Shown here in pieces: positions 43,110 to 52,663 of a stretch of 64,000 bases of DNA. The position numbers were made by a program, and so were the translations under genes. Numbering within the stretch: the stretch's first letter is position 1; each line of letters starts with the position of its first letter. The stretch lies in the NCBI RefSeq assembly GCF_900086715.1, contig NZ_FLKH01000012.1, positions 930,001 to 994,000 of the forward strand. The letters run 5' to 3'. Source of the stretch: Gracilibacillus timonensis. GTDB lineage: Bacteria > Bacillota > Bacilli > Bacillales > Amphibacillaceae. Below the pieces are notes generated by a model. The model was not told the DNA's origin. It searched no databases and was given only the letters and a program-made list of their open reading frames with translations.

Positions 43110-43907
43110 TTGAAACGAGGTAAAGGGATGAAGTTTGTCGGTGATTCCCGGGTCACAGCCGATAAAAAGAAGTTTATTCCAAAAGATTATTCAGAATATC
43201 CTGGCAGGACGGAAGCTTTTTGGCCGAACTTTCTATTAACCGAGTGGTTAGCAGGAGCTGTATTTCTGGTTGGCTTTTTATGTTTGGTAGTTGCGCATCC
43301 GGCTCCACTTGAGAAAGTGGCAGATCCAACAGATACGGCTTATCTGCCGTTGCCGGACTGGTATTTCCTATTTTTATATCAATTACTAAAATATAAATTT
43401 GCCAGTGCGTCGTTCTTTGTACTTGGCGCTATTGTTATGCCTGGTTTAGCTTTCGGTGCGTTGTTTTTGGCTCCTTTCCTTGATAAAGGGAAAGAACGTC
43501 GTCCGCATAAGCGCCCGATCACCACAGGTTTAATGATATTTGCTTTCATCGCTGTATTTTGGTTAACATATGAAGCAGCTGCCCATGTTAATTGGGAAGA
43601 AAAAGCAGAGAATAATCAACCGGTATGGCCAGACGATCAGCCATCTGTTGAAATTGATGAATCGGATCCTGGTTTTGAGGTATATCAAGCCAACAGTTGT
43701 GTAAACTGCCATGGTGACGATTTGGCTGGTACTGGTTCAGCTCCAGCATTAATTGGTTCAGAGCATACGGTTGATGAAGTAAAAGACATTGCTGTGAATG
43801 GTATCGGAACAATGCCAGCTGATCAATTTGACGGTTCAGAGGAAGAATTGCAGCAGCTAGCTGAATTCATCGTCTCTGTTAATGAACAAGCAGCAGAAGA
43901 AGAATAA
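43110..43907 (+). CDS. qcrC: Menaquinol:cytochrome c reductase cytochrome b/c subunit
   Basis: A 265-residue fusion of a subunit IV-like part with three membrane helices (about 45-165) and a C-terminal cytochrome c domain with heme motif CVNCHG and the distal Met in GTMPADQF. This subunit IV-c fusion is typical of Bacillus bc complexes. Start is TTG with AAAGGAGGGA upstream. It ends the qcr operon. Confidence 0.96.
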   Translation: MKRGKGMKFVGDSRVTADKKKFIPKDYSEYPGRTEAFWPNFLLTEWLAGAVFLVGFLCLVVAHPAPLEKVADPTDTAYLPLPDWYFLFLYQLLKYKFASASFFVLGAIVMPGLAFGALFLAPFLDKGKERRPHKRPITTGLMIFAFIAVFWLTYEAAAHVNWEEKAENNQPVWPDDQPSVEIDESDPGFEVYQANSCVNCHGDDLAGTGSAPALIGSEHTVDEVKDIAVNGIGTMPADQFDGSEEELQQLAEFIVSVNEQAAEEE

Positions 43908-43914
43908 TCCTGTA

Positions 43915-43947
43915 CCCTCGCTCAAACCAAAATGAGCGAGGGTTTTT
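43915..43947 (+). terminator. Intrinsic terminator of qcrABC
   Basis: CCCTCGCTCA pairs with TGAGCGAGGG, followed by TTTTTAAC. Confidence 0.92.
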
Positions 43948-44091
43948 AACGATAGCTAAATATTTGGCTGTTTCTTTTAAATAACCAGCCATCTTATTAC
44001 CAAGTTTTCTATACGATTATCTAAGTCTGAATATAAGCGGGCTGTTGAATGATCGCGCCGGGTTAACCAATGAAGAGAAGGAGTCCATTAG

Positions 44092-44673
44092 ATGATTAGG
44101 AAATTGCTATTCCATCCGATCACGATCGCCCTATTATTTTTCATTAATCTAATAGGCACCATTTACGGATATTACTGGTACAATAGCCAATTGCAGCAAA
44201 CACCAGCTATTTTTCTGGCTTTTGTACCTGACAGTCCAACGGCCAGTTTGTTTTTTACCATCTTTCTTTTGGTTCTGCTGCTGGGTAAAAAAGCCCCAAC
44301 GATAGAGGCATTAGCGTATACGACGTTAATTAAATATGGTATTTGGGCCGTTATTATGAATTTACTCACCCTTTATATAGAAGGAAGTATCAGCTGGCAA
44401 AGTTATATGTTGATCGCTTCACATGGAGCAATGGCCTTGCAAGCTGTTTTGTTTGCACCGTTATATACCTTTAAATTAAAACATTTAACCATTGCAGGTA
44501 TTTGGTTACTACATAACGAGATCATTGACTATGTCTATGGTATGATGCCGATTTATTACAGTTTGACGAGCTATCAGGAACATATTGGTTACTTTACTTT
44601 CTGGTTGTCTGTGATGGTTTTACTTGTGGCCTATCATCAGGTAGTCAAAAGAAACGAACTTGTGGATGCCTAA
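44092..44673 (+). CDS. ypjA: DUF1405 membrane protein YpjA
   Basis: A 193-residue protein with about six membrane helices, belonging to DUF1405 (WYNSQLQQTPAIFLAFVPDSPTASLFF is the family-like segment). Function unknown. Position after qcrC and before ypjB is conserved in Bacillus. AGAAGGAG precedes the ATG. Confidence 0.88.
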   Translation: MIRKLLFHPITIALLFFINLIGTIYGYYWYNSQLQQTPAIFLAFVPDSPTASLFFTIFLLVLLLGKKAPTIEALAYTTLIKYGIWAVIMNLLTLYIEGSISWQSYMLIASHGAMALQAVLFAPLYTFKLKHLTIAGIWLLHNEIIDYVYGMMPIYYSLTSYQEHIGYFTFWLSVMVLLVAYHQVVKRNELVDA

Positions 44674-44744
44674 GGATCATTAAGCACAATTATAGCTATT
44701 CTCTCATACCATTTAATAAAGGATAATGGGGAGAAGGGATAATC

Positions 44745-45419
44745 GTGAAGTCCGTGCTTACCTTTTTATTCGCAATAGGAGTTGTTTTAATTGCTGTCAC
44801 GACCGTTAAGGCAAGCGCTGTTGATGTAAATGAAGTGGAACGATTAATAAACGAGAAAGAATATGATGTAGCCCTTGATTTGCTCTATGCTTTACCAACA
44901 GTAGCGGATCAACCTGTTATTTGGCAAGAACAGCTGCAGGACAGTATAAATATATTGGAAGATGAAAGCGTTAGTCATCAGGAAAAACAGTTAACTATAC
45001 AAAAATTAGTGGTGCTTTCAGATAGCTTGGAGCATGGGTATGCCCCATTATGGCTGAGACACCAGCAAGCATTTGAGCGAAAGACACAGCAATTGTTGCA
45101 ACAAGAAGAAATACATCCAGCAGAAATCGAAAGGCTTGTTGATCAAACAGAATTGCTAGCACCTGTCATACAGCTGCAATTAACAGATACGCAGTACCAA
45201 AACTATCAAGATGTCGTAACAAGGCTAAAGAAGCAGCAAACCATAATGGATCATGAGCAATTCCAAGCCGTCTTTGGACAAATGAAACAATGGCATGCTT
45301 TAACCATCAAACAGACGAACGCTTCCCAAACCAAATGGCTTATTTTCACCCTTGTTAGTGCTTATCTGGTTAGTTTTTCCTATGTTGCTTGGAAGAGGAG
45401 CCGTGTTCGACAGATGTAA
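44745..45419 (+). CDS. ypjB: Sporulation protein YpjB
   Basis: A 224-residue protein with an N-terminal signal or anchor helix (about 3-22), a long helical extracytoplasmic part rich in Gln/Glu (about 25-195), and a C-terminal membrane helix (about 197-215) followed by basic residues. This two-ended anchor layout matches YpjB, which is made in sporulation in B. subtilis. Start is GTG with GGGGAGAAGGG upstream. Function unknown. Confidence 0.85.
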   Translation: MKSVLTFLFAIGVVLIAVTTVKASAVDVNEVERLINEKEYDVALDLLYALPTVADQPVIWQEQLQDSINILEDESVSHQEKQLTIQKLVVLSDSLEHGYAPLWLRHQQAFERKTQQLLQQEEIHPAEIERLVDQTELLAPVIQLQLTDTQYQNYQDVVTRLKKQQTIMDHEQFQAVFGQMKQWHALTIKQTNASQTKWLIFTLVSAYLVSFSYVAWKRSRVRQM

Positions 45420-45468
45420 ATGAAGGAGCTTCTTCGCTTGCAAAACAGGGTGAACATTCCATATGATA

Positions 45469-45504
45469 AAAGACAGATGTAGTCTTACATCTGTCTTTTT
45501 ATTT
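45469..45504 (+). terminator. Intrinsic terminator of ypjAB
   Basis: AAAGACAGATGTA and TACATCTGTCTTT form the stem over GTCT, followed by TTTATTTTG. Confidence 0.92.
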
Positions 45505-45523
45505 TGTCAATGGAGGCGATTAA

Positions 45524-45874
45524 ATGTATAATAAAGAGAACATGGAAGCGATGCAACAGCGAGTGGATGATTATATTTCCCAATTTAAAGAGGGGTATTT
45601 CTCCCCGTTAAGTATGCTGGCACGTTTTACTGAGGAGATTGGTGAACTGGCGCGAGAGGTGAATCATCAATATGGAGAAAAGCCTAAGAAGATAGATGAG
45701 GCCGATAACTCGATGGAAGCAGAGTTGGGTGATTTGTTATTTGTGATGATTTGTTTCGCCAATTCACAGCAAATCAGTTTAACCGAAGCCTTTGAGAAAA
45801 CGATGACTAAAATAGAGTCAAGGGATAAAGAGCGATGGACAAAGATAGACAAACAGGAGGATAAGCATGAGTAA
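45524..45874 (+). CDS. ypjD: MazG-like nucleotide pyrophosphohydrolase
   Basis: A 116-residue all-alpha NTP pyrophosphohydrolase. The metal-binding motif [11 protein letters not shown] (about 30-40) is followed by the second acidic pair in [13 protein letters not shown] (about 66-78). Such enzymes remove non-canonical NTPs. The end overlaps the dapB start by eight bases. ATGGAGGCG precedes the ATG. Confidence 0.93.
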   Translation: MYNKENMEAMQQRVDDYISQFKEGYFSPLSMLARFTEEIGELAREVNHQYGEKPKKIDEADNSMEAELGDLLFVMICFANSQQISLTEAFEKTMTKIESRDKERWTKIDKQEDKHE

Positions 45875-46667
45875 AATAAAAGTAATTGTAGCAGGTCCGC
45901 GAGGTAAAATGGGAAGTGAAGCCTTACGGATGATAGAAAGGGAAGCTGACTTAGAGCTAGTGGCATGTTTGGATCATAAATACGAGGGTAGAGAGATCCG
46001 TTCATTTGAAGAACTGCCTAATCTGGATGCCACGATTTACACCGATATTACTACGTGTCTACAAGCAGTAGAAGCCGATGTATTGGTTGACTTGACGACA
46101 CCTGAATTTGGTTATTTACATACGAAAACGGCTATTCAATATGGGGTTCGCCCTGTAGTAGGTACGACCGGTTTCACAGATGAGCAATTAACCGAACTAA
46201 CGGATTTGGCGGAAGAAGAAGGGGTCGGTGTGATCATAGCACCGAACTTTGCATTAGGTGCCGTATTGATGATGCAATTTGCCAAATGGGCGGCAAAATA
46301 TTTTCCGGATGTAGAAATCATTGAGAAACATCATGATAACAAGCTGGATGCCCCTTCCGGTACGGCTGTAAAAACGGCACAACTGATCCAAGAAGAAAGA
46401 CAAGCGAAAAAACAAGGGCATCCGAATGAGAAGGAGACGATCCCGGGTGCACGTGGTGCAGAGTTTGATGGAATGAGAATACACAGTATGCGTCTGCCAG
46501 GACTTGTGGCTCATCAAGAAGTAGTATTTGGTTCCGCTGGGGAAAACTTAACAATTAAGCATGATTCTTTTGACCGGAAATCTTTCATGACAGGGGTTAA
46601 ATTAGCTATTGATCAAGTGATGACATTAGATATTTTGGTATATGGCTTAGAAAATATAATGGAGTAG
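45867..46667 (+). CDS. dapB: 4-hydroxy-tetrahydrodipicolinate reductase
   Basis: A 266-residue NAD(P)H-dependent enzyme of lysine and diaminopimelate synthesis, which also feeds dipicolinate for spores. The cofactor motif is [14 protein letters not shown] (residues 10-23), and the catalytic [13 protein letters not shown] lies at about 153-165. The start overlaps ypjD. mgsA follows 11 bases later. Confidence 0.97.
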   Translation: MSKIKVIVAGPRGKMGSEALRMIEREADLELVACLDHKYEGREIRSFEELPNLDATIYTDITTCLQAVEADVLVDLTTPEFGYLHTKTAIQYGVRPVVGTTGFTDEQLTELTDLAEEEGVGVIIAPNFALGAVLMMQFAKWAAKYFPDVEIIEKHHDNKLDAPSGTAVKTAQLIQEERQAKKQGHPNEKETIPGARGAEFDGMRIHSMRLPGLVAHQEVVFGSAGENLTIKHDSFDRKSFMTGVKLAIDQVMTLDILVYGLENIME

Positions 46668-46678
46668 GAGCGATTAAC

Positions 46679-47080
46679 ATGAATATAGCATTGATTGCCC
46701 ATGATAAGAAAAAAACAGATATGGTGAATTTTACGATTGCATACAGCCATATATTAGAAAAGCATACCCTTTTTGCGACAGGTACAACAGGTACCAAGAT
46801 TCAAGAAGCGACAGGGTTAGCGATTCATCGTTTTCAGTCGGGGCCATTAGGCGGCGATCAGCAAATCGGGGCAAGGATTGCTAACAACGAAATGGATTTG
46901 GTGATTTTCTTTCGCGATCCATTGACAGCACAGCCGCATGAGCCGGATATCAGTGCATTGATGCGTTTGTGTGATGTTTATCAGATACCATTAGTTACTA
47001 ATACTGGAGGAGCAGAGGTATTGATTCGTGCCCTCGATGCGGGGTTCTTTGACTGGCGTAATCTTAAAGAATCAAAATAA
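46679..47080 (+). CDS. mgsA: Methylglyoxal synthase
   Basis: A 133-residue enzyme that converts dihydroxyacetone phosphate to methylglyoxal and phosphate. Substrate-binding and catalytic blocks are intact: [31 protein letters not shown] and [14 protein letters not shown] with the catalytic Asp residues. Methylglyoxal detoxification needs bacillithiol in Bacilli, which may explain why bshA follows. bshB1 normally lies between mgsA and bshA but is absent here. Confidence 0.97.
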   Translation: MNIALIAHDKKKTDMVNFTIAYSHILEKHTLFATGTTGTKIQEATGLAIHRFQSGPLGGDQQIGARIANNEMDLVIFFRDPLTAQPHEPDISALMRLCDVYQIPLVTNTGGAEVLIRALDAGFFDWRNLKESK

Positions 47081-47100
47081 TAGGCTAGGTAGGTTTAAAT

Positions 47101-48231
47101 ATGTTAAAAATAGGTATTATTTGTTATCCCTCAGTGGGAGGTTCTGGCATTATCGCCACGGAACTAGGGAAAATGCTAGCTAGAAAAGGATATGAGATTC
47201 ATTTTATTACCTCTAGTGTGCCATATCGGCTGGATTCGTATTATCAGAATGTCTATTTTCATGAGGTGGAAATGAATCATTATCCTGTTTTTCAATATCC
47301 GCCTTATGATTTAGCGCTGGCAACTAAGGTAGCAGAGGTCATTGATACCGAACAGCTGGATATTATTCACGCCCATTATGCCGTACCACATGCGATTTGT
47401 GCCATCTTAGCTAAACAGATGGCGGAACATCCGGTTAAGATTGTAACGACCTTACACGGTACAGATATTACCGTATTAGGCATTGATTTAAGCTTGAAGA
47501 AGATGATTCAATTTGGTATTGAACAATCAGACGCTGTTACCGCAGTCTCAGAAAGTTTGGTTCGGCAGACCAAGGAAATGTTAGCAATCAAGCGACCGAT
47601 AGATGTGGTGTATAACTTCATTAATGAAGAAGATTACTATCCACGTGATACGAACTGGAAAGAAGAATATCAGATACCTGCTGATGAAAAGGTGCTGGTT
47701 CATATTTCTAACTTTCGTAAGGTCAAGAGAATGGAGGATGTCATCAAGGCATTTGCGCTGATTTATGATCAGGTGCCATCTCGACTATTACTAATTGGTG
47801 ATGGACCAGAAAATGCCAGAATGCATGAGCTTGTGCGTGAACTTAACCTTGAACATGTCGTTCATTTTTTAGGAAAGCAAAAGAATATACCTGAGCTTTT
47901 ATCGGTGGCCGATTTGAAATTACTTTTATCAGAGAAGGAAAGTTTTGGCTTAGTGTTATTGGAGGCAATGGCTTGTGGTGTCCCATGTATTGGTACCAAT
48001 GTAGGAGGTATTCCTGAGGTGATAGAAGATGGGGTAAATGGTTATATCGAAGAGATGGGTGATATCAGAGCGGTTGCCAGTCGAGCAATCGAACTGCTAC
48101 AAGATGATGATAAATGGCTGCAATTTTCAGAGAAAGCGAAGCAGCGAGTCAAAGAAACCTTCTCCTCGGAAAAGGTTTGTCAGGAATATGAAACCATCTA
48201 TCAACGTGTGCTTGGTGAAGATGATGTGTAA
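47101..48231 (+). CDS. bshA: N-acetyl-alpha-D-glucosaminyl L-malate synthase
   Basis: A 376-residue GT4 glycosyltransferase, the first step of bacillithiol synthesis (UDP-GlcNAc plus L-malate). The N-terminal GGSGIIATELGKMLA (about 11-25), HAHYAVPHA, and the C-terminal donor-site block ESFGLVLLEAMACGVP (about 280-295) are typical. It overlaps cca by 11 bases. The deacetylase gene bshB1 is not next to it as in B. subtilis. Confidence 0.96.
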   Translation: MLKIGIICYPSVGGSGIIATELGKMLARKGYEIHFITSSVPYRLDSYYQNVYFHEVEMNHYPVFQYPPYDLALATKVAEVIDTEQLDIIHAHYAVPHAICAILAKQMAEHPVKIVTTLHGTDITVLGIDLSLKKMIQFGIEQSDAVTAVSESLVRQTKEMLAIKRPIDVVYNFINEEDYYPRDTNWKEEYQIPADEKVLVHISNFRKVKRMEDVIKAFALIYDQVPSRLLLIGDGPENARMHELVRELNLEHVVHFLGKQKNIPELLSVADLKLLLSEKESFGLVLLEAMACGVPCIGTNVGGIPEVIEDGVNGYIEEMGDIRAVASRAIELLQDDDKWLQFSEKAKQRVKETFSSEKVCQEYETIYQRVLGEDDV

Positions 48232-49408
48232 GGAACTTTTTAAACGAGCAGAAGAAATTATCGAAAGACTGGAGCAGGCAGGTTTTGCAGGTTATATCGT
48301 TGGCGGAGCAGTAAGGGATACCTTGCTGCATCGCAAGATTGGTGATATGGATATCGCAACCGACGCAAAGCCAGAAGAGGTACAGGCATTATTTCCTAAG
48401 GTGGTGCCAACCGGTATACAACACGGTACGGTGCTTGTTAGGCATCATGGTCTCTCGTTTGAGCTAACCACTTTTCGAACGGAGTCTGGTTATAGTGATT
48501 TTCGTCGGCCGGATCAGGTGCGATTTGTCACGGAATTGCAAACCGATTTAAGTAGACGAGATTTTACGATCAATGCCATTGCGATGGACCGTTTTCAAAC
48601 GATTATTGATCCCTTTGGTGGGCAGACCGATATGCAGCGACGTCTCGTTCGTACGGTAGGCAATCCAGCCGATCGCTTTCAAGAGGATCCGCTGCGTATG
48701 ATGCGTGCGATACGTTTTCAGGCGCAACTGGGATTTGCGATTGCGGAGAATACCATGACTGCTATGCGAGCACATGCCCATCTTATACGGCACATTGCGG
48801 TAGAACGGTTGGCGATAGAGTGGGAGAAGATGATGACAGGCGATTACTTTTCTCACGCAAAAGAAGGGCTTCTTCAATCAGGTTTACTCCGTTACTTGCC
48901 GGTATTCACTGATAACCAGCCTTTGCACCGTTTATTTGCGACAGTGGATCAGCCTTTTACTGGATGGGCCAATTGGATTGCCTATATGGATATTGCTTGT
49001 CCCAATTCTTCTGTTACCGATTGGGTGCGGGAATGGAAATTATCCAATCAAGTCAAAAAGGATAGCAAACTATTGGTGCACCTTTATCAGTCGTTTCAGC
49101 ATGAACCGATCGAATGGACGGTTTATCAATTACCGAACGCATTAATGGATGATTTTTTACAATTATTAACTAGATTAGGTTTTTCTGATTTAACTGCTAA
49201 AGATATTGCCTCTTATCAAGAGCAATTGCCGATTAAGATCAGACAAGAGATGGCAGTAGACGGAAAGGATTTACAGCAATTTTTCCCGAATCGACCACGT
49301 GGTGCTTGGCTGCGAGAGCAATTAGAGGTATTAGAGAAAGCGATCGTGCTACAAGAAATAGTGAATGATTATGATACAATAAGAGAGTGGTTAAAGCATG
49401 GCAATTAA
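48221..49408 (+). CDS. cca: CCA tRNA nucleotidyltransferase
   Basis: A 395-residue class II nucleotidyltransferase that adds CCA to tRNA 3' ends. YIVGGAVRDTLL and GDMDIAT (the two catalytic Asp) lie at about 25-46, followed by RRDFTINAIA, DPLRMMRAIRFQAQL and a helical C-terminal region. The first of two tandem ATG codons (48221) is taken; the frame is open much further upstream but overlaps bshA. birA overlaps its last 11 bases. Confidence 0.95.
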   Translation: MMCKELFKRAEEIIERLEQAGFAGYIVGGAVRDTLLHRKIGDMDIATDAKPEEVQALFPKVVPTGIQHGTVLVRHHGLSFELTTFRTESGYSDFRRPDQVRFVTELQTDLSRRDFTINAIAMDRFQTIIDPFGGQTDMQRRLVRTVGNPADRFQEDPLRMMRAIRFQAQLGFAIAENTMTAMRAHAHLIRHIAVERLAIEWEKMMTGDYFSHAKEGLLQSGLLRYLPVFTDNQPLHRLFATVDQPFTGWANWIAYMDIACPNSSVTDWVREWKLSNQVKKDSKLLVHLYQSFQHEPIEWTVYQLPNALMDDFLQLLTRLGFSDLTAKDIASYQEQLPIKIRQEMAVDGKDLQQFFPNRPRGAWLREQLEVLEKAIVLQEIVNDYDTIREWLKHGN

Positions 49409-50375
49409 TAAGCGACAGCAATTAATAACCATATTGGCTAATCATGCCGATGATTATATTTCAGGACAGGCTATCTCTGATCAATTAAACATTTCCAGGA
49501 CGGCTGTTTGGAAGCATATTAATGAGTTAAAAAAGGCCGGTTATCAATTTGAATCGGTGCCACGGAAGGGATATCGTTTATTAGCCAGACCGACTGCGTT
49601 GAATGATCATACAGTTCAATGGGGACTTGAGACTGATTGGCTTGGTCAAACCATCATCTTTCAAGAGGAAATGCCATCGACACAGGATTTGGCTCATGAG
49701 TTGGCACGCAAGGATTACCCCCATGGAACCGTCGTCTTGACTAATTTCCAACAGGCCGGTAGAGGCAGGATGGAACGGGTATGGGAATCCAACAATCATG
49801 GTGGAATCTGGCTAAGCCTGTTGCTGCGGCCCAATATACCCCCATATCAAGCCTCACAGATGACCCTGTTTGTTGCGGTCACCTTGGTAGAAACCTTGGA
49901 ACGGCTGACAGATCAACGTATCGAAATCAAATGGCCAAACGATTTATTTATAAATGGCAAGAAAATCTGTGGTATTCTGACCGAAATGCAAGCAGAGTTA
50001 GAAGCAATCAACTATTTAGTCATCGGTTTTGGCATTAATGTGAATCAAACAAGTGAGGATTTTCCAGAGAGACTCCAGGACAGATCCACCTCTTTACAGA
50101 TGGAAACTAAGCAGTATTGGAATCGTTCAACGATCATACAAGCCATCTTGAAGGATTTTGAATATGCCTATCAGCGTTATTTAAATAACGGCTTTGATGA
50201 GGTGAAGCAGAAATGGCTGCAACATGCCTATAGATTGAATCAAACCCTTACAATTAAGCAGCATCATGATGTATTCGAGGCCCAAATCGAAGGGATTAAT
50301 CATGATGGGGCATTGCTTGTTAAGACAGAGAATGGCAAACAACGTATGATTTATAGCGCCGAAATAGACTGGTGA
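49398..50375 (+). CDS. birA: Bifunctional biotin-protein ligase / biotin operon repressor BirA
   Basis: A 325-residue protein with an N-terminal helix-turn-helix (about 5-60, SGQAISDQLNISRTAVWKHI) and a ligase core (about 80-260). The biotin-adenylate loop is GRGRMERVW, and KWPNDLFINGKKICGILTEM is the central substrate-binding block. A C-terminal SH3-like domain follows. The DNA-binding domain indicates that it also represses biotin genes. Confidence 0.96.
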   Translation: MAINKRQQLITILANHADDYISGQAISDQLNISRTAVWKHINELKKAGYQFESVPRKGYRLLARPTALNDHTVQWGLETDWLGQTIIFQEEMPSTQDLAHELARKDYPHGTVVLTNFQQAGRGRMERVWESNNHGGIWLSLLLRPNIPPYQASQMTLFVAVTLVETLERLTDQRIEIKWPNDLFINGKKICGILTEMQAELEAINYLVIGFGINVNQTSEDFPERLQDRSTSLQMETKQYWNRSTIIQAILKDFEYAYQRYLNNGFDEVKQKWLQHAYRLNQTLTIKQHHDVFEAQIEGINHDGALLVKTENGKQRMIYSAEIDW

Positions 50376-50387
50376 GGAGTGAAAAAG

Positions 50388-51224
50388 ATGAAAAATACGA
50401 TGACGTTCCAACAAATGAAGGAAAAAGGGGAAAAAATCTCGATGGTGACCGCTTATGATTATCCCAATGCCAAACTAGCGGAACAAGCGGGGATGGACAT
50501 GCTGTTAGTAGGAGATTCCTTAGGGATGGTTGTATTAGGTTATAGCTCCACCATCAATGTTACCATGAATGATATGATTCACCATGGGAAAGCAGTAACT
50601 CGGGGAGCAACGGATACATTTACCGTTATTGATATGCCATTTATGTCTTATCATCTGTCAGTTGAAAAGGCAATGGAGAATGCCCAACAGCTTATCCAGC
50701 AGACAAAGGCACAGGCAGTGAAATTGGAAGGTGCAGCTGCGGATACATTAACCACTATTAAAAAATTGACAGAAGCAGGGGTCCCAGTGGTAGGACATAT
50801 AGGGTTAACACCTCAGTCAGTGCATACTCTGGGTGGTTACCGAGTCCAAGGAAAAGATAAAGAAACAGCCAAACAGTTAATTGCAGACTCCCTTAAACTG
50901 GAAGAAAACGGTGCATTTGCAGTTGTATTAGAGTGTGTCCCAGAACAGCTGGCGCGATATATTTCTGAACAGCTGACGATCCCAACTATTGGTATAGGTG
51001 CAGGAAAGGATTGTGATGGTCAGGTATTAGTCTATCATGATATCTTACAGTATGGTACAGATTTTAAACCGTCATTTGTTAAGGTGTATCATGAGACGGG
51101 TAACGATATTCAGTCCGCCTTGCAGCACTATCAACAAGAGGTAAAAGCAGGCACATTTCCAGATGCGTCCAGCTCTTTTCAAATGGATCCGCAGCTGATC
51201 GAAGAATTACTGTTGGAGGATTAA
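50388..51224 (+). CDS. panB: 3-methyl-2-oxobutanoate hydroxymethyltransferase
   Basis: A 278-residue TIM-barrel enzyme that makes ketopantoate. [32 protein letters not shown] with the metal-binding Asp, and [15 protein letters not shown] are diagnostic. ATG 50388 follows GAGGAG at eight bases; GTG 50379 in frame overlaps that SD. It opens the panBCD cluster and overlaps panC. Confidence 0.97.
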   Translation: MKNTMTFQQMKEKGEKISMVTAYDYPNAKLAEQAGMDMLLVGDSLGMVVLGYSSTINVTMNDMIHHGKAVTRGATDTFTVIDMPFMSYHLSVEKAMENAQQLIQQTKAQAVKLEGAAADTLTTIKKLTEAGVPVVGHIGLTPQSVHTLGGYRVQGKDKETAKQLIADSLKLEENGAFAVVLECVPEQLARYISEQLTIPTIGIGAGKDCDGQVLVYHDILQYGTDFKPSFVKVYHETGNDIQSALQHYQQEVKAGTFPDASSSFQMDPQLIEELLLED

Positions 51225-52102
51225 TGATGACACAGGTAATACGAACCGTAGCAGAAATAAGACAAGTAACCGAACAAATCAAAGCTAGACAACAGACGAT
51301 AGGTTTTGTGCCAACGATGGGTTATCTCCATGAAGGACATACAACATTAATCGATAATGCCAAACAAGATACTGATTTCGTGATCGCTAGTATTTTTGTC
51401 AATCCTTTGCAGTTTGGACCAAATGAAGACTTTGATAAATATCCAAGAGATGAAGTTCACGATTTATTACTGGCAAAGCAACATGGGGTAGATTACTTAT
51501 TTATGCCGACGATAAACGAGATGTATCCAGCTGAACCCACCATTCGATTACATGTGGAAAAACGGACAGATGTGCTTTGCGGTAAGTCTCGACCGGGTCA
51601 TTTTGATGGTGTTGTGACTGTTTTATCGAAGTTATTTCATCTCACCAAGGCCGATTTCGCCTATTTTGGTTTGAAAGATGCCCAGCAAGCGGCCATTGTC
51701 GACGCTTTAGTAACAGACTTAAACTACGAAACGACAATGGTGGGAGTTCCTACCGTTAGAGAAACAGATGGATTAGCGAAAAGCAGCCGAAATGTCTATT
51801 TAAGCGAACAAGAAAGACAGGAAGCAAAAGAGATCTATCTATCCTTGCAAAAGGGAAGGCAACTAATGGTTGACGGCAACCGAAATCCTGCTATGATAAT
51901 AGAGGAAGTGAAAACAAGAATCCATCAAAAAACAAATGGTATCATTGATTATGTCGAAATATTATCCTATCCATCCTTGCAGCCATTGGAAATGGTTCAA
52001 GGTCAAGTCATTATCGCCGCAGCCGTTCAATTTAAGCAAGCAAGGCTGATTGATAATATCATTATGGATGAACGTGGTCAGATACCAGATGTTATTTTTT
52101 AG
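51224..52102 (+). CDS. panC: Pantothenate synthetase
   Basis: A 292-residue ATP-dependent ligase that joins pantoate and beta-alanine. [14 protein letters not shown] (about 27-40) contains the HxGH motif of the nucleotidylyltransferase fold, and [10 protein letters not shown] (about 181-190) is the KMSKS-like loop. [18 protein letters not shown] is also typical. The start overlaps the panB stop (TAATG), with TTGGAGGA upstream. Confidence 0.97.
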   Translation: MMTQVIRTVAEIRQVTEQIKARQQTIGFVPTMGYLHEGHTTLIDNAKQDTDFVIASIFVNPLQFGPNEDFDKYPRDEVHDLLLAKQHGVDYLFMPTINEMYPAEPTIRLHVEKRTDVLCGKSRPGHFDGVVTVLSKLFHLTKADFAYFGLKDAQQAAIVDALVTDLNYETTMVGVPTVRETDGLAKSSRNVYLSEQERQEAKEIYLSLQKGRQLMVDGNRNPAMIIEEVKTRIHQKTNGIIDYVEILSYPSLQPLEMVQGQVIIAAAVQFKQARLIDNIIMDERGQIPDVIF

Positions 52103-52113
52103 GGGGAATCATC

Positions 52114-52497
52114 ATGTTACGAACGATGATGAAGTCTAAGATTCATCGAGCGAGAGTGACGGAAGCTAATTTGGATTATGTTGGCAGTATTACGATTGAT
52201 CAAGAAATTATGGAACATGTCGATATTTTGCCACATGAGAAGGTGCAGATTGTTAATAATAATAATGGCGAACGCTTTGAAACATATGTGATTGCGGGGG
52301 AAAGAGGAAGCCGAGTATTCTGTTTGAATGGTGCGGCTGCACGAAAGGTTCAGCCTCATGATGTCATTATTGTGGTGGCCTATGCGATGGTTGCAGAAGA
52401 AGAATTGGCGGATTTCCAGCCTAAAGTGGCGATACTAGATGAAAAGAATCAAGTAGAACAAATGTTACAGCAAGAACCGCCTCTCACACGTCTGTAG
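52114..52497 (+). CDS. panD: Aspartate 1-decarboxylase precursor
   Basis: A 127-residue proenzyme that self-cleaves at Gly-Ser in YVGSIT (Ser about residue 26) to form the pyruvoyl group, then decarboxylates aspartate to beta-alanine. Further conserved parts are [25 protein letters not shown] and [17 protein letters not shown] precedes the ATG. Confidence 0.97.
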   Translation: MLRTMMKSKIHRARVTEANLDYVGSITIDQEIMEHVDILPHEKVQIVNNNNGERFETYVIAGERGSRVFCLNGAAARKVQPHDVIIVVAYAMVAEEELADFQPKVAILDEKNQVEQMLQQEPPLTRL

Positions 52498-52531
52498 AAA
52501 CTCTTATCCTGTGCTGATAAGAGTTTCTTTC
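52497..52531 (+). terminator. Intrinsic terminator of panBCD
   Basis: GAAACTCTTATC pairs with GATAAGAGTTTC over a short loop; TTTCG follows. Confidence 0.88.
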
Positions 52532-52663
52532 GTCATGTGTTTACAGGGAAGCGACCTGTTGTTTGGTCTCCATGGAGATCCCTATCCTTATCAGAAAGCA
52601 AAACGGAATCGTTTTTCTGGTAATATGGAGTATAGTACATAATCAAGAAGCGGAGATGATCCT

